The notes beneath the pieces were generated by a model, which saw only the letters and a program-made list of their open reading frames with translations, did not search any database and had not been told where the DNA came from. Below, one piece after another: positions 36,773 through 45,992 of a DNA stretch of 48,999 nt. Positions within the stretch are counted from its first letter, which is position 1. The number at the start of each line of letters is the position of its first letter. This DNA comes from Anaeromonas gelatinilytica (GTDB lineage Bacteria; Bacillota; Clostridia; Tissierellales; SIT17). The stretch lies in the NCBI RefSeq assembly GCF_016820635.1, contig NZ_WSFU01000061.1, forward strand, positions 1-48,999, written 5' to 3'. Both the position numbers and the translations under genes were made by a program.

Positions 36773-38328
36773 TATCTTTCACCTCCAAGCATTAATTTAA
36801 TGAATGGATTATAATAACCTTCATCTTTAGTAATAACTCCATCTAGACCTTTTCCACCATCTCTTGGTCTCTTAACATCCGCAAATTTACCTTTTTCTAT
36901 AGTAGAGAATAATCCTTCTTCTTTTATATCCTTAAGAAGTACATCTGCATCTTTTAATACATTTTGAGCTCTTGTCTGAATCATTCCACCATCTTTAAAT
37001 TCTATTTCGTCTCCAATACTTCTTGCATTATTAAATATATATTGAGCATTCTCTATTGAAAGAGCTCTATCATGTAGGTGTGGAGTATGAATTGCTTCTG
37101 TAGGCATACCTAATAATTGTATTCCTTGATTTGTCCATACTGATATAAGATTGAACATTGCATCTTGAAGATGTCCTTTAAATATATTTCCTGTCATAAA
37201 TTTAGTTGGAGGCATATATTTAAGAGGTGCATTAGGGAATATTTCTCTAGCCATTTGAGCTTGAGCTAATTCAAGTAAAAATCCATTTTCTAATGATGGG
37301 TCCATCTCAAAAGCATGACCTAATCCCATCTGCTCTTCTGGTATTCCAGCTTTTAATGCAAATTGCTCATTCATAAGTTGAGATGCTAATACTGTATGAG
37401 CTTCTTCTACTGCATCTGCTGTAGTAAGATAATTATCTTCTCCTGTATTTATAATAACTCCACCAAAACCATTAATTATTCTAGAAAAATATTGGTCTAC
37501 TAGAGTTCTTTGCATATTTATATCTCTAAATAGTATTCCATATAATGCATCATTAAGCATTACATCTAATCTTTCCATTGCTCCCATTGCTGCAATCTCT
37601 GGCATACATAATCCTGAACAATAATTACATATTCTTATATATCTTCCAACTTCTTTTCCCACTTCATCAAGTGCTTCTCTCATAAGTCTGAAGTTTTCTT
37701 GAGTTGCATATGTTCCTCCAAATCCTTCAGTAGTAGGACCATAAGGTACATAATCTAATAAACTCTGAGCAGTAGTTCTTATAACTGCAATAACATCCGC
37801 CCCTTGTCTAGCTGCTGCTTGAGCTTGAACTATATCTTCATATATATTTCCTGTTGCAACTATGACATATAAATAAGGTTTTCTACCTTCTCCTAATCTC
37901 TCTATATATTCTTCCCTTTTAATTCTATTTTGTCTAATCTTCTCAGTTGTATCTTTTGCTATTCCATCTATTGCCTTGTATATATCTTCATCGGAAGCTA
38001 TAGGTAATTTAGTTAAATCAATATCACCTGCGCTTACCATTTCCGCAATCTTCTGAGGCTCTTCTCCTGTATGAACCATTGCATTACCTATCCAGTAAGC
38101 AATACCCTTTCCTAAGCCTCCTCCTTCTTTAACATTATCAACAACTACATTCGGTAATGGTACTTCTATTTCATCTATTCCATCTATTCCTAAAAGTCTA
38201 GCAACCGTTCTTTCTACTGATATAGTAGAATGTCTATCTATAAATTCTTGAACATCTTCAGCAATATCTTTAGCAGCATTTCTGGCGCTATCTACTATGC
38301 TAAAATCAAGATTTAATTTACTTTTCAT
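36772..38328 (-). CDS. kamD: lysine 5,6-aminomutase alpha subunit
   Basis: A 518-residue large subunit of the 5,6-aminomutase (KamD). It forms the TIM-barrel domain of the D-lysine/beta-lysine 5,6-aminomutase family. Conserved-looking blocks include GPTTEGFGGTYATQENFRLMREALDEVGKEVGRYIRICNYCSGLCMPEIAA and MPTEAIHTPHLHDRALSIENAQYIFN. Length matches the family. Its start codon overlaps the end of kamC by 11 bases, with GAGGAG inside kamC, which points to coupled translation. It is catalytically paired with KamE. Confidence 0.95.
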   Translation of the reverse strand: MKSKLNLDFSIVDSARNAAKDIAEDVQEFIDRHSTISVERTVARLLGIDGIDEIEVPLPNVVVDNVKEGGGLGKGIAYWIGNAMVHTGEEPQKIAEMVSAGDIDLTKLPIASDEDIYKAIDGIAKDTTEKIRQNRIKREEYIERLGEGRKPYLYVIVATGNIYEDIVQAQAAARQGADVIAVIRTTAQSLLDYVPYGPTTEGFGGTYATQENFRLMREALDEVGKEVGRYIRICNYCSGLCMPEIAAMGAMERLDVMLNDALYGILFRDINMQRTLVDQYFSRIINGFGGVIINTGEDNYLTTADAVEEAHTVLASQLMNEQFALKAGIPEEQMGLGHAFEMDPSLENGFLLELAQAQMAREIFPNAPLKYMPPTKFMTGNIFKGHLQDAMFNLISVWTNQGIQLLGMPTEAIHTPHLHDRALSIENAQYIFNNARSIGDEIEFKDGGMIQTRAQNVLKDADVLLKDIKEEGLFSTIEKGKFADVKRPRDGGKGLDGVITKDEGYYNPFIKLMLGGER

Positions 38329-39967
38329 AGTTTGTCTCTCCTCTCGTTAATATATCTTCAGCTATATTTAATACTTCTTCTTGAAGACCCATAAATCTAG
38401 CAATATTCAAAGCATCTCTTGGTACCTGAGTATGCTCTTCTACTCTTTTTAACCGATAATCCATAAATGTACTAATCATTTCAATTCCATGTATATCTGA
38501 CTTGCCCATCTCTAATTTAAGTTTATCATAATCTAAATTTTCTAATCCAACCACTTGATAATGTACTACACCTTCAGTATTCGCAACATTATCATAATGA
38601 CTCGTTATGACACTAATAGAAGGTTTATCTAAAAGAAATTTAACTATAGCTTTTGATATAGCATAACCTTCTTTCGGATTTGTTCCTCTTGCTAATTCAT
38701 CGATTAAAATAAGTCCGTTTCTATTACTTTCCCCTAATGCACTTTTCACCTGATATATTTCTCCCCCAAAGGTGCTAAGTCCTGAATCGATGGACTGAAG
38801 ATCTCCTATAGATACATATACATATTCAGCTATAGAAGCTTCCATTTGTCTAGCAGGAACTAGTAATCCATACTGTGCCATAGCTGTCAATAAAGCTATA
38901 ATCTTTAATGTAATAGTTTTTCCACCCATATTAGCTCCGGTAATACATGTACTTCCCGAGCTAAGGTTTATAGATATTGGTATAAATTCACTTTTCCGTT
39001 TAGCAAGTTCATCTTGAACTTCAGGGTGAATACCATCTACAATATTAATCTTATTTCCGTCTGTTATCTTAGGTCGAGTACAATTAAATTTCATTGCTAA
39101 ATAAGCCTTTGCTATTCTTAAATCCATATTAGATATAGACTGGATATTTTTATCTATAAAACTTTTATGTTTTGATATTTCTTTTGATAATCTTTCTCTT
39201 ATAATTAATTCTTCTTTTTCTTCCCGTTCCTTTAATTCCTCTAATCTATCTAATAATTTCTCTATATCTATTCCATCTTTAACTTTATATCTAATAGCCA
39301 TATAACTCTCAGATAAATATTCAAAATCTGAATGGTCAGATATTTTATCATTTAACTCTGAATCTTCCTTGGAAACTATTACTTCCCCCTTAGGATTTAT
39401 CCTAATGTTTAGTTCTTTTTTTAATCTATTTTTCTTTTCAGTTTTCTTTATCTTTATTTGTTTCCCTAAAGACCTTTTTTCTTCCCTAATATTTGTTAAG
39501 GCTTCTGAATATTCATCATAGATATAATATGTTTTTAGTTCCTTATTTTCAGGGTCAAATAGTCTTTTCAATTCTTCTGAAGAACTTATTAACATATCTT
39601 CAGAGGAATCAAAAGACAATTTATCTATTAAAAGTTCCAAATCCTCTATAATATTCATAAAACTCTTTATCTCATATAACTCTATCACTGTAAGTATTTG
39701 ATCATTTTGAGCTCTATATAGAGAATTCCTAATATCTTTGACATGAGCTAAAAGAGATTTTACTTGATTAAATATATTTCTATTATCTTTAATACTCTGT
39801 GTAATTACTTCAACCTTATTCAACTCTTCCTTAAGATCATTTATATTAAAAAAGGGAACCATTTCTGCTTTCTTATCTTTGCCATAGGGAGTTAATGGTT
39901 GAAGTTGATTCATTATATAGTTAAACCCTATTAAAGACTTTACATCCTTATTCATATATTTAATCAT
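38318..39967 (-). CDS. kamC: KamC: MutS-like ATPase associated with lysine 5,6-aminomutase
   Basis: A 549-residue protein whose C-terminal third is a MutS-type ATPase: Walker A GANMGGKT (residues 344-351), Walker B LILIDELARGTNPKEG (about 419-434) and the QSIDSGLSTFGGEI signature. The N-terminal part is mainly helical, with a long charged coiled-coil segment (about 160-270), resembling the MutS core and clamp. It lacks the mismatch-recognition domain and the Smr endonuclease domain of MutS2, so DNA repair is unlikely. It lies between kamB and kamD. Its role is unproven; assembly, activation or repair of the mutase complex is a natural guess. ATG 39967 has AGGAGG 8 bases upstream. Confidence 0.85.
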   Translation of the reverse strand: MIKYMNKDVKSLIGFNYIMNQLQPLTPYGKDKKAEMVPFFNINDLKEELNKVEVITQSIKDNRNIFNQVKSLLAHVKDIRNSLYRAQNDQILTVIELYEIKSFMNIIEDLELLIDKLSFDSSEDMLISSSEELKRLFDPENKELKTYYIYDEYSEALTNIREEKRSLGKQIKIKKTEKKNRLKKELNIRINPKGEVIVSKEDSELNDKISDHSDFEYLSESYMAIRYKVKDGIDIEKLLDRLEELKEREEKEELIIRERLSKEISKHKSFIDKNIQSISNMDLRIAKAYLAMKFNCTRPKITDGNKINIVDGIHPEVQDELAKRKSEFIPISINLSSGSTCITGANMGGKTITLKIIALLTAMAQYGLLVPARQMEASIAEYVYVSIGDLQSIDSGLSTFGGEIYQVKSALGESNRNGLILIDELARGTNPKEGYAISKAIVKFLLDKPSISVITSHYDNVANTEGVVHYQVVGLENLDYDKLKLEMGKSDIHGIEMISTFMDYRLKRVEEHTQVPRDALNIARFMGLQEEVLNIAEDILTRGETNYEK

Positions 39968-39980
39968 ACTTAAAACCTCC

Positions 39981-40997
39981 TTATATCATCACATCAAATA
40001 CAGGTAAATCTTTAATATAATTACTCATCTTTTCCTTAAATTCCTCAGGATTAAAATAATATCCTAAAGGTGAATAGGGATTTAATGTTATCGCGATAAC
40101 ATTGATAGTATTTAATACTTTAATTTTAACTCCCTTTTTCTTAAACTTTAACCAATCTTTTGGCCCTACAAAAATCTTAGTTCCATCAGGGACAACTATA
40201 GTTACATCTTTATATAATTTTGAGTATTCAGTTATATCTTTTAATGTTTTTGTTACTAAAGAACCTGTCATAAATACATATTTACTATTTTCATCTATAT
40301 TATCTGCAATAACTTTTCCAGAATTTATTGATGTTTTTATATTTAGTCTATTTATATTAAAATCCTTATCTATAATGGATATATCTCTTGTATTATCTAT
40401 TAATATTCCTTTTAAATCTTCTTCTACTTCTGGAAGACCTAAAAGAGTCTTTTGATGAAGAGTTTCTTCTATAACTTTATCCATGCTTCTACTTAATACA
40501 GCTCCTGTGGCTAAAACAGCTCCATCTGTAATATTAGGGTCTGCCACCGCAATCCTATTTATAGAGCCATCAACTAAAACTAAATCCGCTCCTAATTGAA
40601 GAATCCTATCTGATATCACTTTCATCTCCTTTATAGTTTGAGGTCCAGCAATTTCTATATATCCCCCATCAATTACTCTCCCTAAAACTATCTTCCCCAT
40701 TGGAGATCTATAATCTGTGATTTCAATTATTTCTATAGTAGCATCACTTATTTCTATACTACCTGTAGTAGTTGCTATAATATTTCCTTCAAAGGCATAT
40801 ATGGCTGGTTTTTCAGTATTGGTCAATACATCTATCCGTTCACCATCTCTACCAGTAGATGTTATACCTAAATTTATGTCTCTATCATATGAATCCTCTA
40901 TTATTCTATTTAATGTCACCGTTTTTCCTGCGTTTTTTGCCATTCCTATTATTGAAACTATTTTACATTTTTGATGTACTAAATCGACTAATTCCAT
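39981..40997 (-). CDS. kamB: KamB: P-loop protein associated with lysine 5,6-aminomutase
   Basis: A 338-residue protein with a Walker A loop GMAKNAGKT at residues 18-26, so it probably binds ATP or GTP. The rest contains beta-rich stretches (GSIEISDATIEIIEITDYRSPMGKIVLGRVIDGGYIEIAGP) and a VLVDGSINRIAVADP segment; I see no clear Walker B. It is 13 bases upstream of kamC and 94 bases downstream of kamA in the lysine operon. The combined kamB/kamC pair occurs with the mutase genes in other lysine fermenters, but its biochemical job is not established. It may help in cofactor handling or reactivation. Confidence 0.8.
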   Translation of the reverse strand: MELVDLVHQKCKIVSIIGMAKNAGKTVTLNRIIEDSYDRDINLGITSTGRDGERIDVLTNTEKPAIYAFEGNIIATTTGSIEISDATIEIIEITDYRSPMGKIVLGRVIDGGYIEIAGPQTIKEMKVISDRILQLGADLVLVDGSINRIAVADPNITDGAVLATGAVLSRSMDKVIEETLHQKTLLGLPEVEEDLKGILIDNTRDISIIDKDFNINRLNIKTSINSGKVIADNIDENSKYVFMTGSLVTKTLKDITEYSKLYKDVTIVVPDGTKIFVGPKDWLKFKKKGVKIKVLNTINVIAITLNPYSPLGYYFNPEEFKEKMSNYIKDLPVFDVMI

Positions 40998-41091
40998 ACC
41001 AGCCTGCCCTCCTTTTTTCTTATGTTAAATATTTATAACCGAAAATTTTATTATCTTTTTATAAATTGAATTTACATCAATAATCTAACTA

Positions 41092-42357
41092 TTACTTGTT
41101 AGCTTCTGCTCTCTTCTTAGCTCTTTCGTTTCTTTCAAGTTTAGTAGGCTCTAAAGCTATGTCGTTTCCTTGTAATAATCCTGCAACTCCAGTTAGTTTA
41201 TGTTCTTTCTTACCTGTACATACATCACAATTGCACTTAGATTCTTTTATTTCTGGCTCAGTATAAGTTGTAACAACACCTTCAAAGTTTCTTAATACAA
41301 CTTTATTTGATGATTGAGATACTACATAGTTTGGCATTACAGGAGTTTTTCCTCCTCCACCAGGAGCATCTACAACAAATGTTGGAACTGCATATCCAGA
41401 AGTATGACCTCTAAGCCCTTCTATAATTTCAATTCCCTTACTTACAGGAGTTCTGAAATGCTCAATTCCCATAGATAAGTCACATTGATAAATATAGTAT
41501 GGTCTTACTCTTATCTTAACTAATTGATGAACTAAATCTCTCATGATATGAACACAATCATTTACTCCTCTAAGAAGTACAGATTGGTTTCCTAATGGTA
41601 TTCCAGCATTTGCTAATAATTCTATAGCTCTTGTAGATTCCTCTGTAATCTCTTTTGGATGGTTGAAATGTGTATTTAACCATACTGGATGATATTTTTT
41701 AAGCATATTTACAAGGTCTTCAGTTATTCTTTGAGGCATAACAACTGGAGCTCTTGAACCTATTCTTATTATTTCTACATGAGGTATTGCTCTTAATTTC
41801 TTGATGATTGACTCAAGTCTTTCATCAGATACTAGTAATGCATCTCCACCAGATAATAATACGTCTCTAACCTGTGGTGTATTCTTAATGTATTCTATAG
41901 CCTTATCTATTCTATCCATTCCCATAGCAGAGTCTTGTTGTCCTGCAAATCTTCTTCTTGTACAATGTCTACAATACATTGAACATTGATCTGTTATTAA
42001 AAGAAGTACTCTATCAGGATATCTATGAGTTAATCCTGGTACAGGTGAGTCAGTATCTTCATGAAGAGGATCTTCCATGTCAGCTGCTCCCATATGAGTT
42101 TCTACTGCTTGAGGTACTGCTTGAAGTCTAACTGGACAATTTGGATCATCTTTATCCATTAATGATGCATAGTAAGGTGTAATACCCATTCTAAATTTCT
42201 TTAATGTTTTAGCAATATTTTCTTCTTCCTCTTTAGATATGTTTATTACCTTTTTTAAATCTTCTACAGTATTAATTCTGTTTCTTACTTGCCATTGCCA
42301 ATCATTCCATTCTTCTTTCTTAACATCTTTCCACATTTCAATGTCTTTGTAACCCAT
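41092..42357 (-). CDS. kamA: L-lysine 2,3-aminomutase
   Basis: A 421-residue radical SAM, PLP-dependent mutase that turns L-lysine into beta-lysine, step one of the pathway. The cluster motif is C125-SMY-C129-RH-C132. PLP Lys337 lies in PGGGGK, Asp293 and Asp330 match the lysine substrate-binding positions, and Cys268, 375, 377 and 380 match the structural zinc site of the Clostridium subterminale enzyme, residue for residue. All expected catalytic residues are thus present, and the length fits. It follows kdd after 21 bases in the sigma-54-driven operon. Cytoplasmic. Confidence 0.97.
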   Translation of the reverse strand: MGYKDIEMWKDVKKEEWNDWQWQVRNRINTVEDLKKVINISKEEEENIAKTLKKFRMGITPYYASLMDKDDPNCPVRLQAVPQAVETHMGAADMEDPLHEDTDSPVPGLTHRYPDRVLLLITDQCSMYCRHCTRRRFAGQQDSAMGMDRIDKAIEYIKNTPQVRDVLLSGGDALLVSDERLESIIKKLRAIPHVEIIRIGSRAPVVMPQRITEDLVNMLKKYHPVWLNTHFNHPKEITEESTRAIELLANAGIPLGNQSVLLRGVNDCVHIMRDLVHQLVKIRVRPYYIYQCDLSMGIEHFRTPVSKGIEIIEGLRGHTSGYAVPTFVVDAPGGGGKTPVMPNYVVSQSSNKVVLRNFEGVVTTYTEPEIKESKCNCDVCTGKKEHKLTGVAGLLQGNDIALEPTKLERNERAKKRAEANK

Positions 42358-42378
42358 TTACAAAACCTCCCTTATTTA

Positions 42379-43416
42379 TTATGCATATAATTCTTCATAT
42401 GTCTTTCTTAACTCTTCACTTTCTCTTAATATTTGAAGAGATATTTCAGCATGTCCTTTTGTATAACCATTACCTACTATCATACTTATGTCTTTTCCTA
42501 CTCCTTCAGCTCCTAATGCAGCTTTTGTAAAGCTTGTTGCCATACTGAAGAAATAAACTAATCCTTCATCCTTAGTAGCAAGAATACTACCCATTTCAGT
42601 ATTTGGTACATTTACATTATTTATAGTAATATCAGCCATTTTTCCATCAGTTACTTCGCTAATCTTATTCATCACTTCTACTGCATTTGTAGCATCCGCA
42701 ACTATATAATTATCAGCTAAGTTTAATTTTCTAACTCTATCAATAGTCTCTTCATTATGTCCTAAACAAATAACATTACCTGTTATTCCTGCTCTCTTCT
42801 TAGCTTCATATAAGCAAAGCATACCTGATTTTCCTGCTCCACCAATAATTACTACTGTATCTCCAGGACTTACTAATTTAGCAGTTTGAGCTGGTGCTCC
42901 TGCAACGTCTAATACTGATAATGCTAAGTTTTCTGGAATATCTGAAGGTAATACTGCATATATTCCACTTTCAAAAAGAATTGCTTTTCCTTTTATATCT
43001 ACTTGATCTATATCTTTTCTTACATCTACTATTTCATCAATTCTTAAAGGTGTTAAAGATAATGATACTAATGTTGCTATTTTATCTCCAATCTTTAAAT
43101 CAGTTTTTCCTTCTAATGCAGGTCCTATTTTTTCAATAGTTCCTATAAGCATCCCACCAGATCCTGTTACTGGATTTTGATGTTTTCCTCTTTCATCAAC
43201 TATACTTTTCATTATTTCTTTAATCTTTTCAACATCACCATCTGCTTCTCCCTTAATTTGAGTAAAACTTGCAGAGTCGATATTCAATGTTTGTACATCG
43301 ATTAAAATTTCATTGTCATAAATTTCCATGCTATTGTCTATTTTAGTAGCTGGTTGAGGTAATTTACCTTTTGGCTCAATTACCCTATGAGTTCCATATG
43401 GACATCCTTTCTTCAT
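42379..43416 (-). CDS. kdd: L-erythro-3,5-diaminohexanoate dehydrogenase
   Basis: A 345-residue MDR-like oxidoreductase that oxidises 3,5-diaminohexanoate to 3-keto-5-aminohexanoate with NAD(P). The nucleotide-binding GxGxxG-type segment is VIIGGAGKSGMLCLYEAKKRA (about residues 190-210), and the N-terminus KKGCPYGTHRVIEPKGKLPQPA is typical of the family. The start is ATG 43416, with GGGAGG 7 bases before it. A longer frame to 43476 overlaps the leader right up to the sigma-54 promoter and is rejected. It is the first gene of the operon kdd-kamA-kamB-kamC-kamD-kamE. Confidence 0.94.
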   Translation of the reverse strand: MKKGCPYGTHRVIEPKGKLPQPATKIDNSMEIYDNEILIDVQTLNIDSASFTQIKGEADGDVEKIKEIMKSIVDERGKHQNPVTGSGGMLIGTIEKIGPALEGKTDLKIGDKIATLVSLSLTPLRIDEIVDVRKDIDQVDIKGKAILFESGIYAVLPSDIPENLALSVLDVAGAPAQTAKLVSPGDTVVIIGGAGKSGMLCLYEAKKRAGITGNVICLGHNEETIDRVRKLNLADNYIVADATNAVEVMNKISEVTDGKMADITINNVNVPNTEMGSILATKDEGLVYFFSMATSFTKAALGAEGVGKDISMIVGNGYTKGHAEISLQILRESEELRKTYEELYA

Positions 43417-43485
43417 AAAAAACGCCTCCCTATAATATTTATATTTTAATTTTTTCTTAAAAGGTTTTCCTGCCATCTATAGTAA

Positions 43486-43501
43486 TGCAAATGCTATGCC
43501 A
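43486..43501 (-). promoter_or_regulatory. sigma-54 (-24/-12) promoter of the lysine operon
   Basis: On the minus strand TGGCATAGCATTTGCA has GG at -24 and GC at -12, separated by 10 bases, against the sigma-54 consensus TGGCAC-N5-TTGCA. It lies about 70 bases before kdd, and the only sigma-54 activator in the window is encoded just upstream. Confidence 0.85.
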
Positions 43502-43541
43502 CTTTTTCATTTTTTTACATTTTCCATATAAAATATTATAA

Positions 43542-43573
43542 AAAATACTATTAGCCTAGGCTAATAGTATTTT
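43542..43573. repeat. 32-bp perfect palindrome upstream of the lysine promoter
   Basis: AAAATACTATTAGCCT and its complement meet at 43557/43558. It lies about 40 bases upstream of the -24 element. It may be the terminator of the activator gene, whose stop is 430 bases away, or a protein-binding site. On the minus strand the 3' flank is weakly A/T rich only. Confidence 0.5.
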
Positions 43574-44005
43574 AAAAGAATTATATATTTTTTTAACATA
43601 AATTATTTTTTAAATTCTAATTGATTATTTAAATTATATATGGGTAAAAATTTTTTATATTTTAAATTTATAGCCGAATATTGGGCATAAACATTGTTTT
43701 ATTGTTAATTATTAGACTAAGATTATAAATAAATATATACTAATTTTTATTCCTTATACTTGTTTCCTACTTCCAATCAAACGATATATTAATTAAAATA
43801 TATGAATAAATTATATAATAAATAATTTAAAGTTTTAATTACTTATTCAATTAATTTTAACATTATTATGTCAAATACCTTGTTTTTTCACTCTTCTAGC
43901 TTTTTAATGTTCAGCTAAGTTTTAAGCAGTTTATGCCGAATTTTAAGCACTTAAAGTTTATACTTGATTTATAGATAACAATATGCTCATATTCTTAAAT
44001 TCATC
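43574..44005. other. long AT-rich intergenic region with candidate activator sites
   Basis: No gene is seen here. GCCGAATATTGGGC at 43673-43686 is a near-palindrome about 175-185 bases upstream of the -24 element, a usual distance for a sigma-54 activator site. A related half, TGCCGAATTTTAAGCA, occurs at 43934-43949, where TTTTAAGCA is also repeated. These are candidate upstream activating sites for the PAS-AAA+ regulator. Confidence 0.35.
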
Positions 44006-45406
44006 CTATTTTTTCTCTTTTAATCCATATTTCTTAATTTTATACTGTAATGTCTGTCTAGGTACTAAAATAAGTTCTGCCGTTTTCGTTATATTCCAGT
44101 TAGTTTTATTAAGTCCTGAAAAAATAATTTGTTTTTCTAATTCTTCAACTGCTTTGTTTAACGGTTGAATTTCTTCTTTGTTAACTGTAGATTTTTCTAT
44201 AAAATCTACAAATTGCGAAGGAAGATGCTTCTCTTTTATAATATCAGTCTCTTCTATAGATAATATACCTTGAATAACATGTTCCAACTCTCTTACATTA
44301 CCAGGCCAACTATATTTATTAAATACATTTAAAGCTTCATTAGATATGTCTTTTACTGATGTATTTAATTTTTCATTATATTTATCTATAAAATATTCTA
44401 CTAATACAGGAATATCATCTATTCTTTCTCTTAATGGAGGTATTTCAAGATTTATTACACTTAATCTATAAAATAAATCTTTTCTAATTAATTTTTCTTC
44501 CATAGCCTTATCAGGTTCTGTATTTGTTGCCGTTATTATTCTTACATCTACATCTACCGTTTTAGTTGAACCTAACCTTCTTATACTTCCATCTTGTAAT
44601 ACTCTTAACATTTTTGCTTGAAGTTCAAGGGGCATTGAATTTATTTCATCAAGAAATAATGTTCCTCCATTAGCCAGTTCAAACAACCCTGGTCTATCTT
44701 CTGCTCCAGTAAATCCTCCCTTAACAGTTCCAAATAATATTCCTTCTAAAAGGTTTGCAGGTAAGGCTGCACAATTCTGAGCTATAAAATGATCATTTTT
44801 TCTACCACTAGCATTGTGTATAGACTGAACTAACAGTTCTTTGCCAGTTCCAGTTTCTCCATATATAAGTACTGGAGAAGATGTTCTGGATGCCCTTAAT
44901 GCCATAGCTTTAAGTTTGATCATACTGGAATTTTGTCCTATTATATCTACAAAGGTATATCTAGCCTTTTCCTTATTCTTCCTAGGCTTTTCTTTATCCT
45001 TATATAACTCCTTCTGTAAATCAACTATTTTCTCTGATAATTTTTTAACATTTGTTATATCCGTTGATATCTCAATGGCTCCTTTTATTCTTCCTTTTTC
45101 CTTAATAGGAATCGATGTATTTACTGTAGTTATCCTATCTCCTTTGTAATTTACAAAAGATTGCTCTGCATTATATATAGGTTTACCGGTTTCCATTACT
45201 CTTATAAGAGTACTTGTATCATAGGATAGAGAAGGATATACTTCTAATATATGTCTTCCTATTGTTTTATCCCTATCTAATTCGTCAAGATTTTGAACTG
45301 ATTTATTGAAATACAATATTTTACCTTTTTCATCGATTATTTGAATACCTTCTTCTAAATAGTTTAGTATCTCAAATATATTTTCTCTGAAAAAAATATC
45401 CTTCAT
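44006..45406 (-). CDS. PAS-domain sigma-54-dependent transcriptional activator
   Basis: A 466-residue enhancer-binding protein. Residues 10-120 are a PAS domain (EILNYLEEGIQIIDEKGKILYFNKSVQNLDEL). Residues 150-390 form the AAA+ domain with Walker A GETGTGKE (183-190), Walker B FLDE (251-254) and the sigma-54 contact loop GGFTGA (230-235), where most relatives have GAFTGA. The C-terminal Fis-type HTH is NWNITKTAELILVPRQTLQYKIKKYG. It is immediately upstream of the sigma-54 promoter of the lysine operon, so it is the probable activator of lysine fermentation. The PAS domain may sense lysine, a product or redox state. AGGAGG precedes ATG 45406. Confidence 0.92.
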   Translation of the reverse strand: MKDIFFRENIFEILNYLEEGIQIIDEKGKILYFNKSVQNLDELDRDKTIGRHILEVYPSLSYDTSTLIRVMETGKPIYNAEQSFVNYKGDRITTVNTSIPIKEKGRIKGAIEISTDITNVKKLSEKIVDLQKELYKDKEKPRKNKEKARYTFVDIIGQNSSMIKLKAMALRASRTSSPVLIYGETGTGKELLVQSIHNASGRKNDHFIAQNCAALPANLLEGILFGTVKGGFTGAEDRPGLFELANGGTLFLDEINSMPLELQAKMLRVLQDGSIRRLGSTKTVDVDVRIITATNTEPDKAMEEKLIRKDLFYRLSVINLEIPPLRERIDDIPVLVEYFIDKYNEKLNTSVKDISNEALNVFNKYSWPGNVRELEHVIQGILSIEETDIIKEKHLPSQFVDFIEKSTVNKEEIQPLNKAVEELEKQIIFSGLNKTNWNITKTAELILVPRQTLQYKIKKYGLKEKK

Positions 45407-45466
45407 TTTATTCCTCCTGTCTTGATTTTCAACATCTAATAACTACCACTTAAATATATTATTCTC

Positions 45467-45883
45467 TTATGATAATGAAATATCTAATGTATTGAAACTT
45501 TCCATTGTATTAGATATTATCAATTTATATTTTAGACTAAGTTCACCTTTACCTTCATCGTTTATATTAACATTAACCTTTTGAGTAGCTACTTCCATAT
45601 CTAAATTACCATAAGCTGTAGTATATTGAGTACTATATTTATCTCCCTTTTTAAACGTTAGCTTAGACTTATTTTGCCCAAATCTTTTCATCCACACTTC
45701 ATCATTCTTTATCCTTAAAGTTGTAGTTGAATCTTCCATGCCTGATATCTCGGATTCATCATATACTATATAATAAAAATTATTCTTCTTATAAAACTTA
45801 CCTTCTGTAATCAACTCTATTCTATCGCTTTCTCCATCGTCTCTTTTCTGAGTTCCTAATATCTTTACAGTTATATTTTTCAT
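45467..45883 (-). CDS. DUF1934 domain protein (YwiB-like)
   Basis: A 138-residue beta-barrel-like small protein of the DUF1934/YwiB family, calycin-type fold by family knowledge. It starts MKNITVKILGTQKRDDGESDRIELITEGKFYKKNNFYYIVYDESEISGMEDSTTTLRI, the family core. No catalytic residues are known. No signal peptide, so it is cytoplasmic. GGGAGA is 6 bases before ATG 45883. It is 60 bases upstream of the sigma-54 activator gene on the same strand and may be transcribed with it, although it is probably unrelated in function. Confidence 0.85.
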   Translation of the reverse strand: MKNITVKILGTQKRDDGESDRIELITEGKFYKKNNFYYIVYDESEISGMEDSTTTLRIKNDEVWMKRFGQNKSKLTFKKGDKYSTQYTTAYGNLDMEVATQKVNVNINDEGKGELSLKYKLIISNTMESFNTLDISLS

Positions 45884-45965
45884 TATATCTCCCTTTCTAT
45901 TTACTTAGAAATATTCTTTAACAAGTTTAATACTTATATTTCTATTATATCATTAAATAAAAAAA

Positions 45966-45992
45966 GAAAAACCCAGGATATTTATCCCAGGT
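45966..45992 (-). terminator. terminator of the sleB-ypeB operon
   Basis: ACCCAGGATA (45971-45980) pairs with TATCCCAGGT (45983-45992) with two wobble pairs; on the minus strand the stem is followed by TTTTTC. It begins at the ypeB stop codon. Confidence 0.6.

Noticed and set aside
38318-39967. KamC as a MutS or MutS2 DNA-repair protein
   Set aside because: It has the ATPase core but lacks the mismatch-recognition and Smr domains, and it is locked into the lysine aminomutase operon.
43416-43476. Longer N-terminus for Kdd starting at 43476
   Set aside because: The extension is Lys-rich, has no ribosome binding site and begins within about 10 bases of the sigma-54 -12 element. The ATG at 43416 has GGGAGG and the family-typical N-terminus.
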